Positions 15,994 to 25,049 are shown, counted from the first letter of the stretch. The stretch: DNA of 62,933 bases from an uncultured Flavobacteriales bacterium (GCA_937899835.1 CALCCE010000188.1:1-62933), one strand, 5' to 3'. Notes: generated by a model from the sequence alone, not told the origin. Numbers and translations are program-made.

Positions 15994-16611
15994 TTAGTAA
16001 AGTGAGGTGATAAAGCCTATCGAAAAGCCAAGTGCACTGCCGGAATCGGCCCAAAAATCCTTTTTATCCCACACCTGACCCTGAATGAAGTCCAAAGAAA
16101 TGGCGCTTTTTTCGGTGAGGTAATACTCTAATCCCAGGGTGGCGCGACTCGTAAAGGTTCGGCTTCTTCCTTGTTCGAGGTTAACGACATTGTTGTTTTG
16201 CACAAACTCGGGGAAATTGTAATACTTGAATCCACCTTGCACCATGATGAACATCCGGTATTTTTTGTCCCCAAAGCGGTAGCCGGGCCCCAACAACAGG
16301 TCGGTGAAAGCGGCCGTTCCTTTTATTACGTTAGTCAGATTGTTCTCTGGCTCCAACGTGTAATCCGCATCGTACTTATCATAGTTTACCCTCAGAAAGA
16401 GGTCGTTGTTGTTGCGGAGACGAAGTTCAATGGAAGATTTAATAAGCACACTACCACTGAGAACAGAAGCACTGTTGAACAGGTATCCAATTTCCAAGGA
16501 TGGCAGAAACACTTGATTCCCAATTTTTGGTGGTGGCTTCGGCTCCTCCTCCTGCGCATTCGCTGAAAAGCAAACAAGGAGGAAGAAAAGCACGATCAAA
16601 CGGGTAAGCAT
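15994..16611 (-). CDS. Probable outer-membrane beta-barrel protein
   Basis: A 205-residue secreted protein with signal peptide (cleavage probable after SANA, residue 19), then a Pro-rich EEEPKPPPK spacer. The rest alternates hydrophobic and polar residues with aromatic ends, such as SIELRLRNNNDLFLRVNYDK, GPGYRFGDKKYRMFIMVQGG and SRATLGLEYYLTEKSAISLD. It ends SIGFITSLY, and the terminal aromatic residue fits a beta-barrel assembly signal. About eight strands can be imagined, like small OmpA/OmpX-type porins. I do not recognise a specific family. It is convergent with the GH3 gene, 27 bases away. Confidence 0.75.
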   Translation of the reverse strand: MLTRLIVLFFLLVCFSANAQEEEPKPPPKIGNQVFLPSLEIGYLFNSASVLSGSVLIKSSIELRLRNNNDLFLRVNYDKYDADYTLEPENNLTNVIKGTAAFTDLLLGPGYRFGDKKYRMFIMVQGGFKYYNFPEFVQNNNVVNLEQGRSRTFTSRATLGLEYYLTEKSAISLDFIQGQVWDKKDFWADSGSALGFSIGFITSLY

Positions 16612-16685
16612 GAAAATAAAATTTGCGGTTAAATGCCTTTTAAAAATAAATCGTTCGGTAAAATGGTCTAAACGAACGCAATGGA

Positions 16686-17912
16686 TTACTCTTTGCCTTT
16701 CAAAAGGCGATCGATGGCGTAGTAGCCAGACATGATGGAACCGGGTACGCCTTGTTGCCGGTAAATGTCATTGGCTCCGCCAGAGAAGTAAATCTTTTTT
16801 TCAAGGGATCGGTTCAAGTCTTCTAAAGTAGATTGGCTGACCCAACTGCTGGTCCACGAACCCAGTGTAAATTCCTGCCTGCCCCAATCCTGAAAAAGGT
16901 ATTCACCCAAATAGGTTTTGGAAGCTCTTCCATCAAAAATTTGATCCAGTTCTTTCAAAACAGCCGAAACGATGGCTTCTTCGGAACCGAGCTCGTAATA
17001 AGCTTCGGTTGAACTTCCGGTAGACAACAGCCCGAGGACGTTTTCTTTGGTATCTTTTTGAAAGGCCACATCATGATAATCCTTGGTACCGGTCTTGGTT
17101 TTGCACGAGATGACATCAGGATAAAACTTTTCTGAAAATTTCATCGCCAGTTTGAATCCAGGCAAGAACTGGATTGATTCTATGGCCTTTTGCTTGTCTT
17201 TGTCCAATGTGGGAGTGAATTGAATGTAGCCCGATTTCAACACCCCGATCGATACGGTGAGCAATACCTTATCGGCCGCTATTGTTTCGCCATTTTTCAA
17301 CACCACTTTCACCTTCTCGCCGGTGTAATCAAGTGCTTTTACGGGTGTATTGAACCTGATTTTGTGCTTCACCTGTTGCGCAAAATTCTGATCCAGAAAG
17401 TCGTACCAGCTGATGTATTTGAACTTGTATTCGGGGAAGCCATTAAAGTACTTGTCCGTCTTTGATTTGGGAATCGCTTTGTAATGTTTGCCATCCCAAC
17501 TGTAGCTGGAATCGAGTTGGTAGGGAATCAGCACTTCTTCCACTTCATTTCCCGGTTTGCCTTTGAGTCGGTTTAGAATTTGAGGTAGGTTGTGAATCCA
17601 TTCAGCGCCCAGGTCAATTGGAAAGTCGGCAAATCCTTCTGCCTTTTTTAACCGGCCTCCGTAGCGGTCTGTTGCTTCGATGATTTCATAATCAATGTTG
17701 TTTTTTTCAAGAATGTTGGCAGCTGCTAAACCAGAGGCTCCCGCTCCGACAACAATCACTTTACCTGAAAAACGGTATGCTTCGTCGAGGGCGGTTTTTT
17801 CGGGCAATTTATCAAAGGCTTTTGATCCCCAATCCCACATGCTACAACCTGAGAACAGGGCGATGATTAAGAATAGTGTGATCTTTCCTAAGGTTCTGTA
17901 AAACTTGTTCAT
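16686..17912 (-). CDS. Lipoprotein flavin amine oxidase
   Basis: A 408-residue FAD-dependent oxidoreductase of the flavin-containing amine oxidase family. The dinucleotide-binding motif VIVVGAGASGLAAANILE (53-70), then the second FAD segment RYGGRLKKAEG and the GAEWIH segment are clear. Near the end are SGGANDIYRQQGVPGSIMSG-type residues (substrate/FAD closure). Unusually, the N-terminus is a lipoprotein signal with LFSGC giving Cys23, so the enzyme is probably membrane-anchored outside the cytoplasm. The start at 17912 (MNKFYRT) yields this signal; an upstream ATG would bury it. How a lipoprotein acquires FAD is an open point. Substrate unknown. The AraC-GyrI regulator gene lies upstream on the same strand. 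Confidence 0.85.
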   Translation of the reverse strand: MNKFYRTLGKITLFLIIALFSGCSMWDWGSKAFDKLPEKTALDEAYRFSGKVIVVGAGASGLAAANILEKNNIDYEIIEATDRYGGRLKKAEGFADFPIDLGAEWIHNLPQILNRLKGKPGNEVEEVLIPYQLDSSYSWDGKHYKAIPKSKTDKYFNGFPEYKFKYISWYDFLDQNFAQQVKHKIRFNTPVKALDYTGEKVKVVLKNGETIAADKVLLTVSIGVLKSGYIQFTPTLDKDKQKAIESIQFLPGFKLAMKFSEKFYPDVISCKTKTGTKDYHDVAFQKDTKENVLGLLSTGSSTEAYYELGSEEAIVSAVLKELDQIFDGRASKTYLGEYLFQDWGRQEFTLGSWTSSWVSQSTLEDLNRSLEKKIYFSGGANDIYRQQGVPGSIMSGYYAIDRLLKGKE

Positions 17913-18043
17913 ATCCCATCGAAATTTGAAATGCATTGAATCCAAGGGAATTTTTAGCCCACTTTTACCCTGGATCAAATGCTTTATTAGCTCGGTAATA
18001 TTACAATGACCGAAAAGCTAAAGGTTGTCCAATCAGGACATTA

Positions 18044-18862
18044 TCAAATCGGGATGCCCACTTTTACAGGAAGGAAAGTTTCCATAGACTGGTAAGAATC
18101 GCCAGCATACCATTCAATGTAGTTCGTCATTCGGGGCACTATTCCGTCTTTGTGGAGTCGGGAATAAGCCAAAGCGTGCCACACCTCGTAAGGATAATCC
18201 TCAAGGTGGGCAGTATCGAAAGTGGCATATTCTCCTTCCAGAGCCATCTCCTGATGGGGCAATTGGTAAGACCGGGACGCTTTCGGATTTAGTGCCAAAA
18301 AGTAGCGGCTTTCGGAAAGTTGACACAATTCGGGGTCTTCTTCCCACAACAACACCCAATGGTCTACTTTTAAATCGAGCTGATGGATGACAGCTTTTAT
18401 CTTGGAAAAATGTTCGTCTTCGGAAATGCTGGTGTCAAAAACAATTTTGAAGGCATCGAGCGGTGATTCTTTGAAAGATTCAACGGAATACTCTAACTGC
18501 GCTAAGTTCACCTCTTCGACCTTGTGCTTTTCAGAGTAGTTTTTTCGAAAAGCCGAAGGAGATTGCTGGTAGTACTTTTTGAAGGCTTTGCTGTAAGCCG
18601 CTGTGGATTCATAACCAGAGAGCAGTGCAATGTCAAAAATGCTGATGGTGGTGTAAATCAGGTACTCCGCAGAAGATTGCATGCGCATTTTGTTGCTGTA
18701 GCGCTTGATCGATTCTCCTTTCAGGGTGGTAAACAACCGGTTGGCGTGTCGATAGGAATAATAAGAATTGTCAGCAACCGTGTCAGGCGTCACCTTGTCT
18801 GCGTCATTTCGCAAATGTTCTTCCAGCTGATCAATTCTTTTTTTAGAAGGATTTTCGCCCAA
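18044..18862 (-). CDS. AraC-type regulator with GyrI-like effector domain
   Basis: A 272-residue transcription factor. The AraC helix-turn-helix pair spans about residues 10-108 (YYSYRHANRLFTTLKGESIK and DIALLSGYESTAAYSKAFKK). The C-terminal 110-272 region matches the GyrI-like/effector-binding fold seen in Rob and SbmC, with SRYFLALNPKASRSYQLPHQ, GEYATFDTAH and the end VKVGIPI. The start appears to be TTG at 18862 (GGGCGAAAATCC follows) because an in-frame stop lies four codons upstream and no ATG is near. A TATCTTTG box on the same strand at 18947-18954 supports it. It likely responds to a hydrophobic cation or drug. The amine oxidase lipoprotein downstream is a plausible target. Confidence 0.85.
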   Translation of the reverse strand: MGENPSKKRIDQLEEHLRNDADKVTPDTVADNSYYSYRHANRLFTTLKGESIKRYSNKMRMQSSAEYLIYTTISIFDIALLSGYESTAAYSKAFKKYYQQSPSAFRKNYSEKHKVEEVNLAQLEYSVESFKESPLDAFKIVFDTSISEDEHFSKIKAVIHQLDLKVDHWVLLWEEDPELCQLSESRYFLALNPKASRSYQLPHQEMALEGEYATFDTAHLEDYPYEVWHALAYSRLHKDGIVPRMTNYIEWYAGDSYQSMETFLPVKVGIPI

Positions 18863-18946
18863 TGTTGCTCCCTATTTAGTTCGAATGTGCTTTCAAATAA
18901 ACCAAAAGCAGCCTTTCCTTCGTTTATTCACTTCAAGGTCTTCTTC

Positions 18947-18954
18947 CAAAGATA
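18947..18954 (-). promoter_or_regulatory. -7 box (TATCTTTG) for the AraC-type regulator
   Basis: An exact minus-strand TAnnTTTG in the divergent region between this regulator and the vWA gene, about 84 bases upstream of the regulator's TTG start. Confidence 0.45.
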
Positions 18955-19044
18955 AATCCTTGATTGGTTTGGTTCACTTCTTTTGAAGTTCAACCAGAAC
19001 CATTGGAACATTCTACAGAACAGTACATTCTTCGTTCAATCGCC

Positions 19045-19052
19045 TACTTTTG
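19045..19052 (+). promoter_or_regulatory. -7 box (TACTTTTG) before the vWA gene
   Basis: An exact TAnnTTTG, 40 bases before the ATG at 19093. It lies inside the longest in-frame ORF and so argues for the shorter protein. Confidence 0.45.
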
Positions 19053-19092
19053 GCCTCTTCTTTGTTCCGCTCTATTCCTAACACATTTTTCG

Positions 19093-20469
19093 ATGATGCG
19101 TATTCTCTCGTTGTTAGCTTGTTGTCTGCCTTTGTGGAGCTGGGCTCAAATCGAGTTTCAAACCACTTCACACGATTTTGGTGAGTTGGGGGCTCATGCC
19201 GAACGCTTTGTAGATTTACCACTCATCAACAATGGAGAAAAGTCGATTTACATCCTTAGAGCAGGTACTGACCGGGAATGGATCATCAAGTTTTCCAACA
19301 AAAAGCTGGAACCTGGAAAAGAAGAGTTTATCCGGATTCAATACCAGCCCATGAAATTGGGTAGTTTTAAAAAGACCATTCCCCTCTACCTCAGCGATCG
19401 GGCCGAACCGATTACCCTTACCATCAAAGGAAAAATCACTTCCCTTGCCGGTGCCGACAGTCCTTGTCCCGATTTTTCTCAAACCCAACAGGCCCGTTTG
19501 CCAGAGCTTACCCTCGAATTAAAAGTGATCGATGCTCAATCAAAAAAGCCGATTGAAAAGGCACAGGTCTTGTTGCTACGAAACGGTTTTGAGCAGGACC
19601 GAAACTTCACCGACCGCAATGGAACTACTACCCCAAAGATTCCCCTGGGCCTGTATTATGTAGTGACTTCAGCAAAAAACTATGAGACCAGCGAATTGGC
19701 GGCATTTTTCAACCCCAGTGAGCGAAGGTTGATCGTAGAACTTGTGCGCTTGGAACCAGAGGAAATACCCGTAGAAGAATTACCTCCTCCAGTTGTAGCC
19801 CAAGAACCAGATCCTGAGCCTAAGCCAGCGCCTACACCCGTTCCAGATTCTGAGCCCGAACCAGTGGAAGTAGTCTTAAATCCAGACAGTTTGCCTTTCA
19901 CTTTAGACCATTTTGCCCCCAACAATGTGGTTTTTCTGATCGATGCTTCTTACTCGATGCGCAAAGAGGGTCGCATGGATTTGCTCAAGGCCTCCATGAT
20001 CGAACTACTGGAATTGTTGCGGCCCGAAGATCGCTTGTGCATTGTGACTTATGCTTCGCAATCAAAAGTGGTTTTGCCCTCCGTTCATCCATTGAACAAA
20101 GACAGCATTGTACGCGTGATTCAAAGTTTACAGGCGGGAGGAAACACTGCCGGAGATCAAGGCATGCTTACCGCCTTTGAGCAAGCCAAAAGCAACTTTA
20201 TACCCAATGGAAATAATCAAATCATTGTAGCCACCGATGGAAAATTCACGGTGAGCAAACAACGCGGTGGAGTAGCCCATACCCTCAAAACCAATGAATC
20301 GAGTGGTATTGCTGTTTCCGTGGTTGGTATAAAAAATACCCGTCCTACCGAAGAATCGATGCAGCAGGTCGCTAAGCTTGGCCAGGGACATTACCTGAAA
20401 ATCCATTCTTACGAACATGCTCAGGCGGTATTGGTAGAAGAAATTCGAAACAACTCTTTCCGCAGGTAA
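19093..20469 (+). CDS. Secreted multi-domain protein: DUF1573-like, CarboxypepD_reg-like and vWA domains
   Basis: A 458-residue secreted protein. After the signal peptide (residues 1-18, cleaved near WSWAQ), a DUF1573/Hydin-like immunoglobulin domain runs to about 130 (SHDFGELGAHAERFVDLPLI, then PLYLSDRAEPITLTIKG). A carboxypeptidase-regulatory-like domain follows at 150-222, then a Pro/Glu-rich linker (about 232-268), then a von Willebrand A domain at 276-455. The metal site DASYS (Asp284) and the TAGDQG segment are intact. The start at 19093 gives a normal signal peptide and follows the promoter box. Such vWA proteins bind ligands through a divalent metal at the cell surface. The next gene encodes an OmpA-domain protein, and the two may work as a wall-anchored adhesion pair. 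Confidence 0.82.
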   Translation: MMRILSLLACCLPLWSWAQIEFQTTSHDFGELGAHAERFVDLPLINNGEKSIYILRAGTDREWIIKFSNKKLEPGKEEFIRIQYQPMKLGSFKKTIPLYLSDRAEPITLTIKGKITSLAGADSPCPDFSQTQQARLPELTLELKVIDAQSKKPIEKAQVLLLRNGFEQDRNFTDRNGTTTPKIPLGLYYVVTSAKNYETSELAAFFNPSERRLIVELVRLEPEEIPVEELPPPVVAQEPDPEPKPAPTPVPDSEPEPVEVVLNPDSLPFTLDHFAPNNVVFLIDASYSMRKEGRMDLLKASMIELLELLRPEDRLCIVTYASQSKVVLPSVHPLNKDSIVRVIQSLQAGGNTAGDQGMLTAFEQAKSNFIPNGNNQIIVATDGKFTVSKQRGGVAHTLKTNESSGIAVSVVGIKNTRPTEESMQQVAKLGQGHYLKIHSYEHAQAVLVEEIRNNSFRR

Positions 20470-20485
20470 GCTTCGGGAAAGCTCC

Positions 20486-20493
20486 TATCTTTG
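20486..20493 (+). promoter_or_regulatory. -7 box (TATCTTTG) before the OmpA-domain gene
   Basis: An exact TAnnTTTG, 19 bases before the ATG at 20513, in the 43-base gap after the vWA gene. It allows separate transcription of the second gene. Confidence 0.5.
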
Positions 20494-20512
20494 CGGGCTG
20501 TTTCGGTTTGTG

Positions 20513-21550
20513 ATGCGCCCCCTCATTTTCCTACTGCTGCTTTTTATTTATGGCCAATCGAGCCATGGGCAAAACCTTGTTCCCAATTCAGGTTTTGAAG
20601 ATTTGGGAGTTTTACTTTGCTATCCGGCTTATCCTGCAGATTTCAATCGCGGCATGCCTTCCTGGACCACACCCACCACCGGTTCGCCCGATGTGATCAG
20701 CATGCGGGTGAACAAAAGCTGCAAAACCCATCCTTACAACCACACCAATTCGCTGGTGCCCCACAATGGAAAATCCATGGTAGGACTATCGGTGTATACC
20801 AACAAAGAGTCGAGAGAGTATTTGCAGTGTCAATTGAAAGAACCATTGGAAATTGGTGCCAAATACGAAGTTTCACTTTGGATGGCCCGCCAATATTCGG
20901 CTACGGTGGCTACCGGCAGTTTTGGAGCTCACTTTTCTTCAAAACCTCCACTTCGTAAAGACACTTCTACCCTCTATTTTCAGCCCACAGTACAGTTCGA
21001 CCGGAGCATTGAAAGCTACAGCCTTTGGGTGGAGGTGAAAACCGAATTTACGGCGATCGAAGCAGCTCAATTTCTCACCTTGGGCAATTTTCAGAATAAC
21101 GCCAATACCCCCACAAAAAGCACTCGAAAAGGAAATTACGATTGGGGATATGTTTATATCGATGATATCTCACTCATCAAACTGGCCGCTGCTCCACCCG
21201 ATATGCCGATCCTTCCAGAAATGGTGAACGTGTATTTCGACCTGTGGAGCGATGAGGTACCTGATACCGCTTATACGGCATTGGAGAACTTTTTTGAGAA
21301 AATGATCCAAAATCCTGCCACTAAACTCGAAATTACCGGCCATACCGATATTCAGGGAACAGACATTCAAAACGATAAGTTGGCGCTACAACGCGCACAG
21401 GCGGTAGCGCGTTGGTTTGAGGAAAAAGGCATTTCCAACACCCGTATTGAATGCACGGGAATGGGGAGCAAATCCCCGGCTTACGAAAACACTACCGACC
21501 TTGGCAGACAACTCAACCGAAGGGTAGAAGTCGTGTTGATTTATCTGTAA
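20513..21550 (+). CDS. OmpA-domain protein with N-terminal carbohydrate-binding-like domain
   Basis: A 345-residue envelope protein. A signal peptide ends near residue 20, followed by NLVPNSGFEDLG, the usual opening of Bacteroidota beta-sandwich modules resembling carbohydrate-binding domains (about 21-222). The C-terminal OmpA peptidoglycan-binding domain covers about 230-345 with LEITGHTDIQGTDIQNDKLA, then RAQAVARWFEEKGISNTRIE and GRQLNRRVEVVLIY. The conserved Asp and Arg that contact diaminopimelate are present. So it is tethered to the wall with a binding head outward. It follows the vWA protein by 43 bases on the same strand. GTG at 20510 or ATG at 20513 could start it. Confidence 0.87.
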   Translation: MRPLIFLLLLFIYGQSSHGQNLVPNSGFEDLGVLLCYPAYPADFNRGMPSWTTPTTGSPDVISMRVNKSCKTHPYNHTNSLVPHNGKSMVGLSVYTNKESREYLQCQLKEPLEIGAKYEVSLWMARQYSATVATGSFGAHFSSKPPLRKDTSTLYFQPTVQFDRSIESYSLWVEVKTEFTAIEAAQFLTLGNFQNNANTPTKSTRKGNYDWGYVYIDDISLIKLAAAPPDMPILPEMVNVYFDLWSDEVPDTAYTALENFFEKMIQNPATKLEITGHTDIQGTDIQNDKLALQRAQAVARWFEEKGISNTRIECTGMGSKSPAYENTTDLGRQLNRRVEVVLIYL

Positions 21551-21570
21551 AATAGTTTGCAGCCAAATCG

Positions 21571-21578
21571 TACCTTTG
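21571..21578 (+). promoter_or_regulatory. -7 box (TACCTTTG) before dxr
   Basis: An exact TAnnTTTG, five bases before the TTG at 21584. It excludes the upstream in-frame TTG at 21557 as the only start. Confidence 0.5.
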
Positions 21579-21583
21579 AGGCC

Positions 21584-22741
21584 TTGAAAACGACCGAAAA
21601 ACGCCACATTGCCATACTTGGTTGCACTGAATCTATTGGGATTCAGGCGCTGGAAGTTATCGAAGAGCAGTCCAACACTTTGGCTGTGGAATTGCTGACG
21701 GCGAATACCAATTATGAACTGCTCATTGAGCAGGCGTTGAAGTTCAAGCCCAATGCGGTGGTCATTGCCGATAAATCTTATTTCAAGACCGTACAAGACG
21801 TTCTTTGGCCCAACGATATCAAAGTTTTTGCCGGAGAAGAAGCCATCGTACAAGCTGTTGAGATGGAAAACATCAACCTGGTATTGACTGCTTTAGGGGG
21901 TTATTCGGGTTTAAAATCAACTTTAGCGGCTATTGAGGCTAAAAAAGCGGTTGCACTGGCCAATAAAGAAACCTTGGCCGTTGCAGGTGAATTGGTTACC
22001 AGGCTTGCCGCAAAAAATGGTGTTCCCGTTTTTCCGATAGATATGGAGCATTCAGCCATTTTTCAGTGCTTGGCTGGTGAATTTCAAAATCCAATTGAAA
22101 AGGTAATTCTTACTGCTTCAGGAGGTCCCTTTCGGGGAAAAGACCGCGCGTTTTTGGCCTCGACTACTAAAACCCATGCTTTGAAACATGCAAATAGAAG
22201 CACAGCAAAGGTTACCGTTGATTCGGCCAGTTTGATGAACAAAGGTCTGGAAGTAATTGAAGCCAAATGGTTATTCAATTTGAAGCCGGAGCAGGTGGAT
22301 GTCATCGTGCACCCACAATCCATTATTCATAGTATGGTGCAGTTCGAAGATGGGTCGATGAAGGCGCAAATGGGACTTTCCAACCTGAAATTACCGATCC
22401 AATATGCATTGGGTTATCCCAACCGCTTGAAGAATAATTTCCCAAGATTCGACTTTATAAATTATCCCAACCTCACTTTTGAGGCTCCCGATACCGATAC
22501 CTTTCGCAACCTGACTTTGGCTTTTGAATCCCTCAACAAAGGAGGAAATACACCTTGTGTGCTCAATGCGGCCAATGAAATTGCTGTAGATGCGTTTTTG
22601 AAAGATCAAATCGGATTTTTAGAAATGTCTGACCTGATCGAAACGTGCCTCCAAAAAGTACATTTTGTGGCACAGCCCGATTACGATGATTACGTACAAA
22701 CCGATCAGGCCTCCCGACAACTTGCCCGGGATTTCCTCTAA
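21584..22741 (+). CDS. dxr: 1-deoxy-D-xylulose 5-phosphate reductoisomerase
   Basis: A 385-residue enzyme of the non-mevalonate isoprenoid pathway that turns DXP into 2-C-methyl-D-erythritol 4-phosphate using NADPH and a metal. The metal and substrate segments are clear: PIDMEHSAIFQ, SGGPFRG, DSASLMNKGLEVIEA and HPQSIIHSMVQF. The start is probably TTG at 21584, right after a -7 box. The NADPH loop near the N-terminus reads GCTESIG, where nearly all homologues have G-S-T-G-S-I-G, so the second glycine is replaced by glutamate. The rest is intact and the gene is followed by rseP, a common Bacteroidota pairing. Confidence 0.93.
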   Translation: MKTTEKRHIAILGCTESIGIQALEVIEEQSNTLAVELLTANTNYELLIEQALKFKPNAVVIADKSYFKTVQDVLWPNDIKVFAGEEAIVQAVEMENINLVLTALGGYSGLKSTLAAIEAKKAVALANKETLAVAGELVTRLAAKNGVPVFPIDMEHSAIFQCLAGEFQNPIEKVILTASGGPFRGKDRAFLASTTKTHALKHANRSTAKVTVDSASLMNKGLEVIEAKWLFNLKPEQVDVIVHPQSIIHSMVQFEDGSMKAQMGLSNLKLPIQYALGYPNRLKNNFPRFDFINYPNLTFEAPDTDTFRNLTLAFESLNKGGNTPCVLNAANEIAVDAFLKDQIGFLEMSDLIETCLQKVHFVAQPDYDDYVQTDQASRQLARDFL

Positions 22742-22764
22742 GCCCATTCCACTGACAACCAACC

Positions 22765-24087
22765 ATGGAAACCTTTTTCGTAAAAGCCGCTCAACTGCTT
22801 GCCAGTCTCTCCATTTTGATTGTACTCCATGAAATGGGGCACTTTTTGGCCGCCCGATACTTCGGTATTCGGGTAGAGAAGTTTTACTTGTTTTTCAATC
22901 CGAAATTCTCCCTCTTCAAAATCAAGCGGGGCGATACTGAGTTTGGAATCGGTTGGCTCCCACTTGGTGGCTACGTCAAGATTTCGGGAATGATTGACGA
23001 AAGCATGGACAAAGAGGCCATGAAAGAACCTCCAAAGGATTATGAATTTCGCTCCAAACCTGCCTGGCAACGATTGATTGTCATGGTTGGTGGCGTAGTA
23101 GTCAACCTGATTTTGGGCTTCCTCATTTTCATTATGATCATGGGAGTTTGGGGCAAAGACCGTCTACCACTGGAAAACATGAGTTATGGTGTACACTGCG
23201 ATTCGTTGATGTACGACTACGGTTTTCAAGAAGGCGATCAAATCCTGGGCTTGGAAGGTCGACCAGAGATCCGCTACATGAGCGAAGTCACCAAAGAGAT
23301 TCTCATTCACGATGCCCGGACCATCCACCTAAAACGAGCCGGTGAAGAAATGCACATCGAATTACCGGCAGATGTGCATTTGGCCTTGTTGGAAAAAGAA
23401 GTGAAATCGATGTTTTCTCCTCGATTCCCCTTTGTGATCGATTCCATCATCCCCAACCAACTCGCAGATTCTGCGGGAATGTTGAAAGGTGATAGCTTAG
23501 TAGCCATCAACAACATTACAGTAAATTATTTCTTTGATGCCACCCGGCAACTGGGCAAGAACAAAGGGAATACCGTAGACATCACCGTCATTCGCGATGG
23601 AGCGGAACTGGTGTTGCCCGTAAAAGTCTCAGAAGCAGGAAAGATTGGTGTTGCTCCAAAAGGAGCCAGCAACTACCTAAAATTGGAACACATCGATTAC
23701 TCACTGGCTGAATCCATTCCTGCCGGAACCGATGAGGCCATTAAAACCCTCACCGGATACATTTCTTCTATGAAACTGCTCTTTTCTAAGGAAGGAGCCA
23801 GTCAAATTGGAGGATTTGGAGCCATTGGAGGATTGTTTCCATCAGAATGGATCTGGTCGGAATTCTGGCGACTCACCGCCTTCCTTTCTCTGGTATTGGC
23901 TTTTATGAACATTCTTCCCATTCCAGCGCTCGATGGTGGCCATGTGATGTTTCTGATGTACGAAATGATCAGCGGCCGCAAACCCGGCGAAAAATTCATG
24001 GAATACGCACAAATAGCAGGTATGATTCTCCTGTTTGGCTTGTTGCTCTACGCCAACGGAAACGACCTTTTCAGGAGTTTGAAGTAA
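22765..24087 (+). CDS. rseP: Site-2 intramembrane metalloprotease RseP
   Basis: A 440-residue membrane protease that cuts transmembrane segments, for example of anti-sigma factors or signal peptides. The zinc motif HEMGH lies at 22-26 in the first membrane helix, and the third ligand Asp390 is in NILPIPALDGGHV. Two PDZ-like regions lie between (about 115-300), including SIIPNQLADSAGMLKGDSLV. The final helix is at about 415-432. It sits 23 bases after dxr and is probably in the same transcript. No anti-sigma gene is nearby, so its local substrate is unknown. Confidence 0.95.
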   Translation: METFFVKAAQLLASLSILIVLHEMGHFLAARYFGIRVEKFYLFFNPKFSLFKIKRGDTEFGIGWLPLGGYVKISGMIDESMDKEAMKEPPKDYEFRSKPAWQRLIVMVGGVVVNLILGFLIFIMIMGVWGKDRLPLENMSYGVHCDSLMYDYGFQEGDQILGLEGRPEIRYMSEVTKEILIHDARTIHLKRAGEEMHIELPADVHLALLEKEVKSMFSPRFPFVIDSIIPNQLADSAGMLKGDSLVAINNITVNYFFDATRQLGKNKGNTVDITVIRDGAELVLPVKVSEAGKIGVAPKGASNYLKLEHIDYSLAESIPAGTDEAIKTLTGYISSMKLLFSKEGASQIGGFGAIGGLFPSEWIWSEFWRLTAFLSLVLAFMNILPIPALDGGHVMFLMYEMISGRKPGEKFMEYAQIAGMILLFGLLLYANGNDLFRSLK

Positions 24088-24166
24088 GTGCTTTTCAACA
24101 GGGGAGGTTTAACAAGAACCCTGATCTCATTCATTTACAAGCCTTATTTGAAGCTACTTTAGCTTC

Positions 24167-25048
24167 ATGTACGTCCTTGATTTTTTCGCGCGGAAAACCG
24201 TTGTCACCTTCTTTTTTTGCTTGACGGCTGTTTTCGCATGGTCGCAAGAAACTTCCCGTAGTGTTCCAATCTCCAATGGAGTATTGGATTCTGTTTCACT
24301 GGATCCTGCCGTAGATCGGCCTACCTTGATGTTGATTCCTTTTGCACCAAGAATGTATCGATCAGATGTAGATCGTGACGTTGCCGAAGCTTCTCAATTG
24401 AACTTTCAACAAATTCGGGGATTCTTCCGCTTAGGGCTGGACAATGCCCTTTATATCGAAGCGGATAAAACGATGCAGACCGTTCGGATGCATGCCGATG
24501 ATCCCGACATCAACCGCGATCTCTATTACATTTACAAGTCGATCAACTACGATTTTGTACCGGTTCCAGCGCCTGAGCCCGACCCTTCTGAAACCAAAGG
24601 TGTAAAAGGTTTGGTCCATCGAATCAAACCCAAAGAACCAGCTCCTCAAGAAGGGGGTACCACCTTAGAAAACGGACAAATTCAAACCACCCCCGATGAG
24701 GTAGAACGCTACATGAAGACCAAAGTGGTCAATCCCAACATGTTCGATTTTCTCGGTGAAAAATACCAGGCCGATTACTACCTCTTTATCAATGAACTCG
24801 ATCTGCTCAATGCGGCCAACGATTACCGCGATTTTGAATCGGACAACTTTTCACGCTACATCAAAGTGCATTACACCATTTTTGATGCGGATGGAGCAGT
24901 TGTGGCCAGCAATACTACCGGAGTCTACTTTTCGTCGATAGAAAACGACCTTCGCGAAATCATTACTGCCCATTTTCCCAAATTGGCTGCATTAGTGATT
25001 CAAGAGGTTCCACAACCCATATTAGCAGTAGATCCTGAAGCGCCCTAA
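24167..25048 (+). CDS. Secreted hypothetical protein
   Basis: A 293-residue protein with a signal peptide (residues 10-27, cleavage likely near WSQ). It reads as a folded periplasmic or surface domain with long acidic and proline-rich interruptions (PVPAPEPDPSETKG, then EPAPQEGGTT). Landmarks are DRPTLMLIPFAPRMYRSDVD, LYYIYKSINYDFVPV and KYQADYYLFINELDL. I recognise similar proteins in Bacteroidota genomes but not a named domain. A hairpin GAAGCT-ACTTT-AGCTTC lies immediately before the ATG. Its placement after rseP may be chance, since the 79-base gap and own leader suggest an independent gene. Confidence 0.7.
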   Translation: MYVLDFFARKTVVTFFFCLTAVFAWSQETSRSVPISNGVLDSVSLDPAVDRPTLMLIPFAPRMYRSDVDRDVAEASQLNFQQIRGFFRLGLDNALYIEADKTMQTVRMHADDPDINRDLYYIYKSINYDFVPVPAPEPDPSETKGVKGLVHRIKPKEPAPQEGGTTLENGQIQTTPDEVERYMKTKVVNPNMFDFLGEKYQADYYLFINELDLLNAANDYRDFESDNFSRYIKVHYTIFDADGAVVASNTTGVYFSSIENDLREIITAHFPKLAALVIQEVPQPILAVDPEAP

Positions 25049-25049
25049 G

